The notes: generated from the letters alone by a model not told the origin. A stretch of DNA of 60,570 bases from Laetiporus sulphureus 93-53 (GCF_001632365.1 NW_024468529.1:410709-471278); one strand, 5' to 3'; shown: positions 44,250 through 55,783, counted from the stretch's first letter. Program-made: numbers and translations.

Positions 44250-45549
44250 CGTGCAACGGCCGTCTAGTGCGACTTGGCTCACACTGTTCAGATCACCCTG
44301 CAGCCTCTGCAGGATGCCCATGAGTTTCAGGAAGGACATAGGAGACGCCGAGGCTCCCTTGCCGCTCGCTCCAATGAACGTTCTCAATTCCCCCGCTGTG
44401 ACTCCTCGCTTGTACTCACTGAGGTATTTAACTGCGGTAGGCATTTTGAGTCCAGTCAATCGCACGACTTCGTTCAGCAATTGGTATTCGTCCATCGTGC
44501 CGCAGCTTTCACAGCTTCGGTACACTCCTAGGAACGTTTGGCCACGCCCGTTCGCTGTGAGCAGGTGCGGATGGATGAAAAACCGATAAGGCCGGGAAAC
44601 GAATATCACGCGAGGGTGCGTAAGTGGGCGGTCTGAGGGTATGTCCGGGTTCGACAAATCGAGACCGATTCTGGGAGAGCGGAAGATTCGCGGCCGCATG
44701 GTGTCCGGAAAGCGCTCTATCCGCTCGAGGCTCAGTGATATGACCGGCGTCTCCTCGAAACCTTTGTCCTGTGCGGTCGGAGGAAAAGCAGAGATACAGC
44801 CTTTCCACTTCACTGTGACGAGTTCTGTGATGCTCGACGCTCCGCTAGCACGGAGGATCTCATCCACGAGTAGAGAAGGTCCCGATATTACCTTTGCGTC
44901 AGAGCATCGACGAATCGTTCGCAGTAGAACGCCACCACGATCCTTAGGGCGTTTGCTGCTTGCGTCAGACGTCTCGGCAGCAAAACCCTGCGAGACGCGT
45001 GTCCTGGAGCTGCTTATTGTCAGATCGAGACCCTTTCGAGTTCCTCCTCTGTACCCGTTCGTTCCGACGGGAGAGTCCAAGGACGTGATAGACTTGCGCG
45101 GAGCGCGATGGAAGTACCTGTAGCAACGTGAGCAGTGGATTCAATGTCATATCATAAAGTTATCACCATTGTCCGCTCTCCTTTTGTTCCTCGCTCCCAT
45201 GCGTAAACGGGTCCTCGTGGCAGCCAGGTCTGAAGTAGTATAGTTCCAATTCCAGTATCTGGTACGCCGTGCGCGTCGCTCCGTTCGACACCACCAGATG
45301 ATGATCCTGCACGAGAGAGCGAGCAATCGAGTCAAATTGAGGCAGTATATCTTCTTCGACAGATACGGGGCTGAGATGGAGAAGTTCTTCCAGGGACGGA
45401 TCACTGTGAACAGCTTGTGATAGCACACGATCGAGTTTCTTGTCGAGTATTGCATTAGAGGAATCTGAGTTCTGTAACTTCAAACTCTTGGGTGCCTTGG
45501 GCGAGTCAAGATCACCTGTGAATTCATCAGCGCGCATTCTCTTGAGCAT
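44238..45549 (-). CDS. Conserved fungal protein resembling methylpurine-DNA glycosylase (MPG/AAG fold)
   Basis: Two exons, 45549-45167 and 45117-44238, joined by a 49-bp intron that splits a Trp codon. The protein is about 420 aa. Key run: AYQILELELYYFRPGCHEDPFTHGS..QKESGQWYFHR, YRGGTRKGLDLTISS, GGVLLRTIRR, GPSLLVDEIL and PRVIFVSRPYRFFIH. 'A..IL.LE.YY....HEDP..H......G.WYFHR...YRGG..KGLDLT' and 'GG.L.R' are the pattern of the AAG-like DNA glycosylase fold in fungal genomes (an uncharacterised relative of 3-methyladenine glycosylase). The leader is acidic and polar with a KR-rich start (MLKRMRADEF). Catalytic activity is not assured; no classic AAG PxS motif was checked. The stop overlaps the permease stop. 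Confidence 0.6.
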
Positions 45550-45862
45550 TGAATATATTGAATGTTAGCGGGTGGAGCGAAGAGTTTTCTATGAAGATTG
45601 AATGGCCGACATTGCAGCAGTGACAATATAACTAATCACGTGCATGTGACGAGACGCGTTGACAACGTAGACGCGCTCACACGCACATCACACGGCTTTG
45701 TTATGTCGTCGCTCCTTTCATTCAACTTTCAGGATTTCATTTATTTGCGCAACGTACGTTGATTTCTTGATATCTCTTAGCTTGAAGGCATCACTCTTTC
45801 CTACAAATCTATATTGCAGTTGATACCCACCGATCGTGTTGCGAATCGACGATCAGTATGTG
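45550..45862. promoter_or_regulatory. Divergent promoter region with CACGTG
   Basis: 313 bp. A palindromic CACGTG box sits at 45637-45642. A short upstream exon of the next gene could lie here (ATG at about 45705), but its frame ends in a stop after splicing. Confidence 0.4.
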
Positions 45863-46956
45863 ATGTCGAGAGCTCGCTCATTCATGTTGACGATCCAACC
45901 CAGCTTGCTAGTGTCTGAACAATCCAACACCAAATACCTCAACATCTTCCTCGATCGCATCATACCTGACAATGCGACGTGCAACACCATCCTTTCTTGC
46001 TGCTGTCCTGCAGACATCATAGCGCTATCGAGGACATGCAAGGGCGTCCGGCCGAAAACGATGTGCTTCATGACCCGCGCATACGACATCAACCACCATC
46101 TCCTCCGCTTTTTCGATGAGCCCACCAAATTTCGATCGCTCCAAGCGCGCACTGGAACGCTAATATCCGGATCCTTCGCACTGCAGTTCTTCGACCGAAC
46201 GGTCTATCCCGAATCCGATCTCGATCTATACGTCCACTTGCCGCGCAGAAAAGAGGTCGGACACTGGCTGCTCGCAGAAGGCTATTCCTTCGCGCCAAAT
46301 ACTAAGCAGGACCCCGATTTCGACAACGCCGTGGACGACGAGAGAATCCTCGTCCGAGATGGGATCTATACCATGCGCGGAGTCGCTGCCGTGTTCACCT
46401 TCACCAAGAAGGTGAGGGACACTGAGACGGAATGCAAAGTGCAACTCGTAATTGGGTCAAATAGCCCCATGGAGATCATCCTCTCCTTCCACTCCAGTAA
46501 GTGCACAAAGTCTCAAGAGCACGTTGCATGCCCAATATCATACTAGCGTGCGTCATGAACGTCATATCATACGAAAAAGCGTACTCCCTCTATCCTCGCG
46601 CGACTTTCAAAGAGCGCAGGTCCCTCGTCTGCGCCACCGACGGTCCCAAACAAGAGCCCGCCATCGAAAAGTACAGCGCGCGCGGCTGGCAAATGCTCCG
46701 CAAGCTGTCCAGGAAAGAGCGGCGTTCGACTAACTGTTCCTTCAGGGGTGGCTCGCGGTGGATCGCCGATCACGACAGCTGGGTCATCGAACTCGACTTG
46801 GCCGGGGTCGATCTCTCCCCTGCGCTGTCGTCCGCCTCGCTGCCGCTCGTCTGTGATCCCGTGGCGGTTACGAACTGGACGCTGCAGTTCTCAAATTACG
46901 AGCCGCACGGCATGGAGTTCACCGTTGTTAGCACTGACAAGCTCTACTACGAATAG
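45863..46956 (+). CDS. F-box-like plus nucleotidyltransferase-like protein (basidiomycete family)
   Basis: Two exons with a 50-bp intron (46497-46546). The N-terminal half holds an F-box-like segment (LNIFLDRIIPDNATCNTILSCCCPADIIALSRTCKGV). It is followed by TGTLISGSFALQFFDRTVYPESDLDLYVH, the 'GSFAL.F......DLDLYV' pattern of a minimal nucleotidyltransferase-like fold (GS..D.D motif). Then VQLVIGSNSPMEIILSFHSTCVMNVI, AYSLYPRATF and ERRS. The C-terminus (SWIIELDLAGVDLSPALSS and onward) has no assigned domain. This combination occurs in expanded, fast-evolving Agaricomycete families of unknown role. The start codon is uncertain: an upstream ATG at about 45863 is chosen because the frame is open and polar, and the published-type start is not visible. 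Confidence 0.6.
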
Positions 46957-47880
46957 GTCGTGGGTGAGGCCTCGGACTTATATGACAATGCGAAGTGGTC
47001 GGTTTCAACGCGAAAAAACGTGCATCGCGAAACCACCGCAATCAAATAGTATGCCCGCGTCTACCTTCTAGTGTGCCCAGCGTTCACATCGACTTCTCCA
47101 GTTATGACGGGGCTTTCATGGCTTGCAGCCTGGCCATTTTGAAGCAACAGCAAAAATCCGGTTTCATACCATGAACAGCCATGTTAGATCGTGCGCATAT
47201 CAGTGGAATTCTATGCGGCTATTTCCTTTCGTTTGCTCGCGTCCTTTTTGTACTATTAGCCGTACCAGTCGATACTTTGTACCACCAACTATCCTGCTTT
47301 GACAACTATGCTGTAGATCCTACCGTGTATATGTATCGATGTAATCAAAACCTCAGGCCTCAGGTTTCAAGGGTTGTCATTCTCTTTCTGCCAGCACATA
47401 TCATGGCAATTGCGTCTGCAGAGCGCCCTGTACGCGCGGGAGATTACCAGCCACCGGTCATCCATCATCAATCAGATGTCGATGGCACTCACAATGAGAT
47501 CAAAACACAGCGGATTAATCAACACATCTATTTTTAAACCATGTAACGACAGACGAGGTGTTGGTATGACTTTCTATGATATCGGAAGTACGGTACAGAT
47601 GTATCCAGGATAGAACAATTGTGGGCTAGAATGCGTAATGGTGGATGATGACGAGATGTGTGTGTATGTAGGGAGTAACGGAGGTGGTGGTGGTGATAAT
47701 GAACAAACAGACAACATCGATGGAGAGAACAGTGGACACTGAACAGAAAGACGAAAACAACAGCAGGTCCGCTGCAACACGAACTAACAGACAACAGACA
47801 ACGCGAGACACCAACACAAACATGCAAGACTTGAGGGACGACCGGACAGCCTAACGCTGATTACGTCGTCCCCTACTTAC
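46957..47880. other. Intergenic, no gene recognised
   Basis: 924 bp. The part from 47,630 to 47,830 is purine-rich on the + strand with GT/AC-biased stretches, probably the 3' region of the hydrolase gene. No RNA gene found. Confidence 0.45.
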
Positions 47881-49934
47881 CTACGAACCCTTGAAGAACC
47901 GCAGCAGCGCGTCCCTCACCTGCTCCGCATGGCTCAACAACACACCATGCGGTGCACCCTCGATCGTGATAAGCTCCGCCTGCGGCACGAGCGCACGCAC
48001 GCGCGCCGCCGTCGCATACGGCACCACATGGTCCTTCGTGCCCTGCACCACACCATCAGCTTCAGTATAGAAACACGACAACAACAACACAGCGCACACA
48101 CCCAGATAAGCAGCACGCGCATCCCCTCCTCAGCCCTCCGTCCGATCGCCTCATACGCGCTGGAAAGCCCGCGCACGGGCCCGTCTCGCAGAGAGGACGC
48201 GACGGCCGGGTTGAACCCTGGAAGGTACGCCGACTGGACGCGCACGAGCTGCGGTGGAGGTGAGCTCAGCGGCTCATCGGTACGGCGGACATTGCGCACC
48301 TCGGAGATTGGATCCTCCCATGGCTCGCTGCTCGTGAGATGCTGCAGGTATTTCTGCGATATGAGAAGTGAGAGGTGCGCGAAGGATACGAGAATGGTGG
48401 ATAACAAGGACCAGACGCGGGAATGGAGACGTCATCCCCTCAGTATCTACGTGGACGACCAGAACGAATAATCACGCACCCGGAACGGATAGCTCGACGT
48501 GAAGAACTGCATTAGTGGCGACGACAGGAACTTGGCCGTCCGCGAGAGATCGGTCGGCTGCGCGCCAGGATCACATCAGCATGCGATCAGTAGACAGGAT
48601 AAAGTAACGATGCAGGAGTCCATGTTGCTCGAGGCAGCAACACAGGTTTCATGTGCCATGATGAGATCCAGGTACAAGGGCATCCAGACTGCGAAAATCC
48701 AGGAGAGCGGGATGGGATGACAACCGCTGCGCACCTCGATCAGGCCACTGCACGCGACCAGGGCGAGTCTGTCCGAAACGAGCTGTGGGAACTGTGCCGC
48801 AAAGGCGACAGCGATTCCTCCGCCCTATCGGCGCAGGTAAGACCAAGCCCACATCGAATACGCATTGCGAGACAAACGAGATAGCCCGTGTGGAGTGACG
48901 GAACGTGCAGCGATAAGTAAAGGGAAGGTGACGAAGCAGCGCGAGCGCATGACATACAATGGGAAGGACAAGGAGCAGAGACCCAAAGCACAGAGCGCAG
49001 AAAGATCACGTTACGCGGGTAGCACAGAGCGTAGGCGGCCGATAAGGTGGGCGTGGAGACGCGTAGCAGATAGTCATGTGAAGCATAGGCGCAGGCGGGA
49101 AGGCAGTGTCGTCCGATTCCAGCATCGGAGGAACGCAGGGAGATGAGAACAGGGAGACGTTGGGGTGCACGACGGCGATGCGCGGTATCAGGGATGGAAC
49201 AGAGGCGCCGGTGTGTGAAACGTGATGGGACGACGAAGGCGGTGAGTGCCTAGTGCGACACAGGGGGAACGGGGCGACTCACCATTGACACACCGACGAC
49301 ATGTGCCTTCGTCCAGCCGATGTGCTGCATGAGGAGGGCGAGCTGGCTGGTATAGAGGACGGTGTCGTACGTCGTCTGAGGAGCGTCAGAGTAGCCACGG
49401 CCATAGAGATCTATGAGGAGATATGAGCAGGAGAAAAGGTCAGCGCAGAGAAGGGTACGCGTACCGTAGAGGAGGACGCGGTAACCTGCGTCGGCTAGTT
49501 GGGGAGCGACGTGCTGCCAGATGATGGCAGGGACGGAGAGTCCGTGGATAAGAACAATCTGCGAGAATGAAGATGCAATAGGACTCGTCGGTGTCATGCA
49601 AGGTCACAATCATGGTGCTCACCCGTTCGCCGTCCTCAGGCCCGATAAGCCAGTATCGGACCTAGAGCCAACAATGTGGCGCGTGGAGTTAGTGAGCGCA
49701 GTATGGACGCACCTTGCCCATGGGGAGTGAGACATATGCCCCACCCTCCCAATAATCAACGGGGTATATTTCTCGGGCGGAGGAGTCCGGCGGGAGGGAG
49801 GCGAGGGAGGGGTGCAGCGTGCGTGTGGCTGGAGCATTGGGGAAGGCCGTGACGACGACTGCGAGGAAGACGGCAGCGGGGAGGGCGAGGAGCATCCATT
49901 GCACCAGAGAGGAGTCTGCTCGCGGAGAGCGCAT
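47881..49934 (-). CDS. Membrane-anchored alpha/beta hydrolase
   Basis: Serine hydrolase of the alpha/beta fold (epoxide hydrolase/monoglyceride-lipase-like), substrate unknown. Residues 1-35 (MRSPRADSSLVQWMLLALPAAVFLAVVVTAF) form a signal anchor. Then come IVLIHGLSVPAIIWQ (oxyanion HG), DLYGRGYSDAP, and the nucleophile elbow GVSMGGGIAVAFAAQFP, where GVSM is joined to GGG across a 458-bp intron (48825-49282). Next is LALVACSGL, and a cap region (LSRTAKFLSSPLMQFFTSS, QKYLQHLTSSEPWEDP). The C-terminal GTKDHVVPYATA carries the catalytic Asp and EGAPHGVLLSH the His. About seven introns. The stop is at 47881-47883. The foldback element begins 48 bp upstream of the ATG. Confidence 0.82.
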
Positions 49935-50119
49935 GCAGGGCAGAGCTAAGATGAAAGTGATGGACGGGCGAAAGGGCAGTCACACCCCAGACATGGAACC
50001 ATTTTTTATAGTTACATATGCATGCTATATCTGGTTTGGTATTTTCTCTTTACAACATGTATATATATTTGCATTGCATTTGACATGGTATATTCCAAGT
50101 TTGGCACTTGACTTGCTAT

Positions 50120-50769
50120 CACTGCAGACATGAAGCGATTTGCACGCGTGGCAAATGCTTAGCAAATGTCAACAGGTTTTTTGCCTTTGTGATCTCAATT
50201 TGCTATGGTTCCTTCCCACATTCCGTATTAAGTATTTGCATATGATATGTTGGAGGCAGAAATTTAAAATCATATATTTTAATAAATGACACCATTTTCA
50301 AACTCACCAAATACATTTAGAATTTGAGTGCTGTTGAATGTAATCATACATTTTTGAATTCCCAAACCATCACATGTATACAATATCCAGTAGCAGATGA
50401 AGGTGTAATTACGGTGAATGACTTTCATTCTAGTAATCTTGGTTAGAATGACTTCAGTAGGGAAGCAGAATGTAGGCATAATTACACCTTCATCTGCTAC
50501 TGGATATTTTATACATGTGATGGTTTGGAATTCAAAAATGTATGATTACATTCAACAGCACTCAAATTCTAAATGTATTTGGTGAGTTTGAAAATGGTGT
50601 CATTTATTAAAATATATGATTTTAAATTTCTGCCTCCAACATATCATATGCAAATACTTAATATGGAATGTGGGAAGGAACCATATCAAATTGAGATCAC
50701 AAAGGCAAAAAACCTGTCGACATTTGCTAAGCATTTGCCACGTGTGCAAATCGCTTCATGTCTGCGGTG
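50120..50769. mobile_element. Inner foldback element, family II (first)
   Basis: 650 bp, ends CACTGCAGACATGAAGCG and the inverse complement of CACCGCAGACATGAAGCG, flanked by exact TAT duplications (50117-50119, 50770-50772). The two halves are almost perfect reverse complements, meeting near 50455. Confidence 0.9.
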
Positions 50770-50874
50770 TATAGTGACAAATTGGCATCATATATTTTAT
50801 CCACATCTTCAGCATGAATTTGAAATAATCTGAATGAGGTAATGCAGCATAGCATGTTCATCACAAAGCAGTCT

Positions 50875-51559
50875 CACCGCAGACATGATGGCATTTGCAA
50901 CTATGGCATATGCTGAGTTAGTCTTTTGGCTTTGTAAGTGATATTTGCAATGGTGTCATTTTGTATCTCAGATTGTGAAAATGCAATAAAATATTCAGTG
51001 ATCACAGATTAGTTACGAACTTTTTGAGATATGCAAGCATTGTGCATATTTAAATGATATGTCAAAATTTAGCACTGTGAAATTTGAGTCACAAATTATA
51101 TATATTAGATGACATTTGCAAGTGCAGCAGATGAAGATGCAAAGGGTAGATTCAGTCAAGAAGGCTACATTCAACATTCCATAGCAGAAATTTACATAAA
51201 CACATGCAACACCGTTGATACAATCTGGCACGAGGTGTAAGGTGTATTAATTCTGATGTTGAATATAGGCCTCCTTGACTGAATTTACCCTTTGCATCTT
51301 CATCTGCTGCACCTGCAAATGTCATTTAATATATATAATTTGTGACTCAAATTTCACAGTGTTAAATTTTGATATATCGTTTAAATATGCACGATGCTTG
51401 CATATCTCAAAAAGTTCGTAACTAATCTGTGATCACTGAATATCCTATTGCATTTTTACAATCTGAAATACAAAATGACACCATTGCAAATATCACTTAT
51501 AAAGGCAAAAGACTAACTCAGCATATGCCATAGTTGCAAATGCCATCATATCTGCGATG
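50875..51559. mobile_element. Inner foldback element, family II (second)
   Basis: 685 bp, ends CACCGCAGACATGATGGCAT and the inverse complement of CATCGCAGATATGATGGCAT, flanked by exact TCT duplications (50872-50874, 51560-51562). The halves are near-perfect reverse complements meeting near 51205. Confidence 0.9.
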
Positions 51560-52239
51560 TCTCTCACCCTGTAGATAGCAGTGTATGTATACACATTTGG
51601 AGCAGGGCCACATTCTGTGCCCAATATTTACAATTTGTACATGGATATAATATGTAACGTTACATTGCTATCATTGCAATTTGAATGCTAAATTTGCAAT
51701 ATACATCACTGCATGCAACAGAAAAAATTTGTTCTCTAAAAGCAAAATACCAAACCAGATTTAGCATGCATATTTTACTGTGAAAAATGGCTCCATGTCT
51801 GAGGTGTCAAGGCATGCCGATCCAGCATGCCAAAAGACATGACACATTTAATTTCAGACTCCACATGACTCGTGGTTAGTGATGTGCCAGGCCCAGCCTC
51901 AAGCCATAAGCCGTGTCGAGCTGAGCCCAAAAAAGCTGAGTCAGGCTGGGCCCTGAAGGTCGGCCTCACAGGGCTCATGGCCTGGCTTGCACCTTAGAAA
52001 AGCTGAGGCCGAGTCGCAAAGCCACGGCATCATAGTGGCGCACCATTTGGTGCTGTACAGTATGAACTGGAGGGTGATCACATTGCAATCATTGCAGATT
52101 GCCTATCATAATGAGTGCAGAAGACCCATCACCAGCTAACAAGCAGCTCAGATGACCAGGACTGAAGCTCAGGGATGCCAAAAATGTCACTGAGCCCGAG
52201 ATCTCTTTCCATTGATGAGAGACCTTGGGCACTGCTTCT

Positions 52240-52380
52240 CACCTCACATCTCATGCAGCATCCCCCACATCTTTTTGCCCCACACCTCATGCAGCATCCT
52301 CTGCATCTTCTTCCCTGGCACCTTCTCACTCTGCACCTCATGCAGCATCCTCCGCACCTTCTCGCCCCACACCTTATGAT
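52240..52380 (+). repeat. Minisatellite, about 36-bp units, three copies
   Basis: CACCTCATGCAGCATCCTCC is repeated with a CTTCTCGCCC-type spacer. In the transposase frame it encodes an Ala/Ser/Pro-rich stretch. Confidence 0.7.
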
Positions 52381-52392
52381 TCTTGAAATGCC

Positions 52393-55300
52393 ATGACCTT
52401 TGCAAAGCACAGCACAAGTGACATGGATGTCAGCAAAATGACCTTTGCAAAGCGCAGCGCAAGTGACGTGGATCTCAGCAGAATGTCTGTCATTGATGTT
52501 AAGGAAGACAATCGACTCATCAAGAGATCACGCTCTGCCCAAACTCTAGACAACAATGCAAGTCAGGAGTCCAAGGGGTATATGGATAAGCATTTTCTGT
52601 TGTAATCTGTAACTTTCTGGCTACTGACACTGACTCAGAGGCAGCGAAAATACAGCAGCAGGTAGAGCCAGCGTGCATTCACCCTGAGGATGTAGATGAT
52701 GATGTCATTGTTTTAAACATTGATGAACCATCAAAGCCTCAGCAGGAGAGAAGGAGCCGTGATATTATACACTTCTTCTCCAGCCTCTGTGACCAGAAGG
52801 TCCACAATTCAGCAAAGAGCCACCGTAACTGCAATCTTTGCAAGTAAGTAACTGTTATTGTACAGTGATTTAGTCTAACTACATCATCTTTTAGAAAAAA
52901 TGCGGTGATAGATCACTGGTGAATGAGCATACAACATTGCAAAGGCATCTTCAATCAGCTCACGAGGTATGCATCGCATTTTTCTAAAATATGTGCAGTA
53001 TCAAGATTGATATAAAGGGAGAAAACCATGCATGGTGCAATAACAATGACTTCATATCGATGCTGCCAAAGGACACAAAGCATCACCATGACGAAGCCAA
53101 TGTTTTAGAGCAAACATGCCTTGACCCGCATTTGGAAAAGCGACCACGCAAAGAGTACATCGTGCTGTACTCTGATGCACTCTTTCATGAAGCATCCATT
53201 GAGTGGATCATAGCAACAGATCAGGTATAATTTAATTACAGTCTTTCAGTCGTGGCAGTCATTCATAACTACTCTATTAGCTGATACAAGCTCTTGAACA
53301 TGCATCATTCAAGAAGATGATCGATGTTGCAGCTTGCACAATCAATGGCGTTGAAATTCCAAACTGCAAGCAGTCACACCATCAAGTAATTGACATGTTC
53401 CACCAGCAGATGATGAAGCTGCGAGAACGATTGACGGTACATTTCCGCTTAACTTACTGTGGCCCCCTCGAGTCATCGACATAAACAGAGCGAAGCTGTA
53501 AAGAGCCTGATCAGTCTCACTTGTGATGCATACCAGGCCTTCATAACAGATGGATACTTCGCTGTTACTGCACACTGGATAGAGGAGGTATTTCCCAGAA
53601 AGTGGACACTTGAAAGCATGCTATTAGGCTTCATCCAGCTAAACAATGCTCACAATGGAGTGTAATTGGGATGTGCGCTCTTCAAAGTCATCGAACACAT
53701 GCATATTGAACATAAAGTATGTGTTCCATTATGCGTTATGTATGGCTGATCAAACTATCATCGCAAATTGGCTATATTACATGTGATAACACCACAAACA
53801 ATGACATGATGATATCATATTTTGCGCGACATTTGCAGGCAGCAACAGGGAAGCCATTCAACCCTAAGAACTGGCATATTCGGTGAGTCATCATGGAGGT
53901 AATATGAATATCGTATCTCATTCATGATCTTTCTAGCTGCCTGGCACATATCATAAATCTCGCAATGCAAGCACTCATCTTGAAGTACAGCAAGTCTTCG
54001 CATTATGATCCTGAGAAGCTGGACATGATATTAATGAATGTTAATGGTTTCACGTCATGATGAAGTCAGTCTAGTGCGTGCAATCTCAGTCAAAGTATGT
54101 GGATTTATTTCGCTTTATCATGTATTTCTAAATTCGCATTATAGAAGCGTTCATCTGCAAAGCGCAAACAGCTTTTCAAGGACATTCAATTTTACAAGAA
54201 GGTCAAAATACCACGGCAGCTGCTTCTCGACATGCCAGTTCGTTGGTTATCAACCTACATGATGCTTGAGCGTTCAGAAGAGCTATGAGAGGTTAGTCAT
54301 TACTTGTAATACAATTTTATGCTCCTTGCCCACTATCTGACTTCTGCAAGTTTGTCGACATGTTGTGTACAAGATGGCGAGAGAGGAGAAAGATCTTACA
54401 AAGTGACAGAAGCTCGATGAACTGCGACTAATGGCAGATGATTGGGACTGAGTAAAGCTATTCTTGAATTTGCTTACAGTGTGTCATTGTTTCCACAACT
54501 GTTTGTATATACTGAATGGCAATGCAGCATTCAAATAATGCACAGCAAGCATTTTCATCAGACCGAGGTCCTTCCCTGCATCTTGCTCTTCCCACACTCG
54601 AAGCCCTTTACAAGGCTTGGACATCACACACCAAACACGATAAGTATGCAGTGTTCAGCAAAACACTCCACGCAGGAACAGCGAAGATCAGCGACTACTA
54701 TGAAAGATCAGCAGAGTCGGATGCATACATTTTTGCAATGTGTCAGTATATCATCCATTCATCTCATTTTTATCTCGCTGACTGTCAATCTTCCCCTCGC
54801 AATGCTTGATCCATCACAAAAAATGAAACACATTTGTAAGCATTGGGGAGAGGAGCTGCTGAAGGACAGTCTCGATCATGCAGAAGGCATTGTAAGTACC
54901 ACCTCTTATCCTCTCTAGATGAAAACCAGTAATGCCATGCTAGTATAAGGCATGATATTTTCAGCTATATCTGAGTAGCCCGCCTTGTCCAACCATGCTG
55001 CAATCTGGTACCAGTGCCCATAGCAAGGTTGGACAGCTTATTCGTGAGCTATCCGATGATGAAGATGAAGAAGACATAGATGGACATGAAACTGTCAGTG
55101 ATCCAGCCACACCATGGCTTGCTGATTTTCATTGCTATCTTAATTCGGCAGACATACTTGAAAATCACACCATCATCGAGTGGTGGGGGGTACAAGTTTT
55201 CATCATTGAATTCTTTGTGACAGTACTGACTGAGCTCAGTTTAACGCAGACAGATATCCCGTCTGGACCTCACTCGCTCGAGACTTGTTTGTCATTATGG

Positions 55301-55596
55301 CATTATCTGTATCAAGCAAGCGCACATTCTTCTCAGCCAGCATTACCATTAGCAAATGTCAGAACTGTTTGAAGGCTGATGTCATTGAAGCATTGCAATG
55401 CTTGAAATGCATGCCTCAACATGCCTTGATTTTTCGGCAGGAGCCTGTTGCATTAGGGTTTCAAGATACTGAGATTGCTGAGATTTCAGAGAACTCTGAC
55501 CAGGGATGGGATGGGCTCATCTACAATCTCTCAGATGATGAAGGAGATACAGATTTTGGTGACGAGGATGACAATGTCTTTGTATCTACATTATGA
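52393..55596 (+). pseudogene. hAT transposase with BED zinc finger, decayed
   Basis: The leader holds two 45-bp tandem copies (52393-52437, 52438-52482) coding MTFAKHSTSDMDVSK and MTFAKRSASDVDLSR. Then HFFSSLCDQKVHNSAKSHRNCNLCK and LQRHLQSAH form the BED zinc finger. The RNase-H-like core follows: FITDGYFAVTAHWI, FIQLNNAHNGV, stop, LGCALFKVIEH, YITCDNTTNNDMM and RCLAHIINLAM (CLAHI.NL is the conserved block). The C-terminal dimerisation domain reads DILENHTIIEWWGVQ, YPVWTSLARDLFVIMALSVSSKRTFFSAS and NCLKADVIEALQCLK. About six introns. A TAA stop in LG..LFKV and loss of CpG suggest inactivation. Confidence 0.85.
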
Positions 55597-55783
55597 ATTA
55601 ATTACGAATAAAATCGCTTTTTTTTGAGAAAAGCTGGGGCTTTGAGCTGGGCCTGAGCTGAGCCAGGCCTGAGCCATCTCTCTTAGGCCCAGCTTTCATT
55701 CATGATAGGCCTGAGCCTGCTGAAGCTGGGCCTAAGCTGGGGCTTTTGAGCTGAGCTGGGCCCAGCACATCACTACTCGTGGT

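Larger units (their letters stand above)
49983..51806. mobile_element. Outer foldback element, family II, containing two nested ones
   Basis: It begins CACCCCAGACATGGAACCAT and ends with the inverse complement of CACCTCAGACATGGAGCCAT, flanked by exact 3-bp duplication TCA (49980-49982, 51807-51809). Terminal arms pair, e.g. TATGCATGCTATATCTGGTT with AACCAGATTTAGCATGCATA. The interior is two shorter foldback elements with the same kind of terminus. No open frame of note. Confidence 0.87.
51877..55775 (+). mobile_element. hAT-superfamily DNA transposon, 3.9 kb
   Basis: Inverted termini TAGTGATGTGC...GCACATCACTA and an exact 8-bp target duplication CTCGTGGT (51869-51876, 55776-55783), the hAT signature. 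Subterminal regions are dense in GGCCCAGC/GCTGGGCC motifs, the likely transposase-binding sites. The interior codes for a BED-finger hAT transposase, now interrupted by at least one stop. The 8-bp duplication is unmutated, so the insertion is not ancient. Confidence 0.93.

Noticed and set aside
45703..45918. Upstream exon start for the F-box gene (ATG near 45705)
   Set aside because: After splicing its frame meets a stop at about 45918 before reaching the clear coding part.
20107..49934. Secondary-metabolite gene cluster
   Set aside because: No synthase, terpene cyclase, P450 or cluster regulator is present; most genes are housekeeping.
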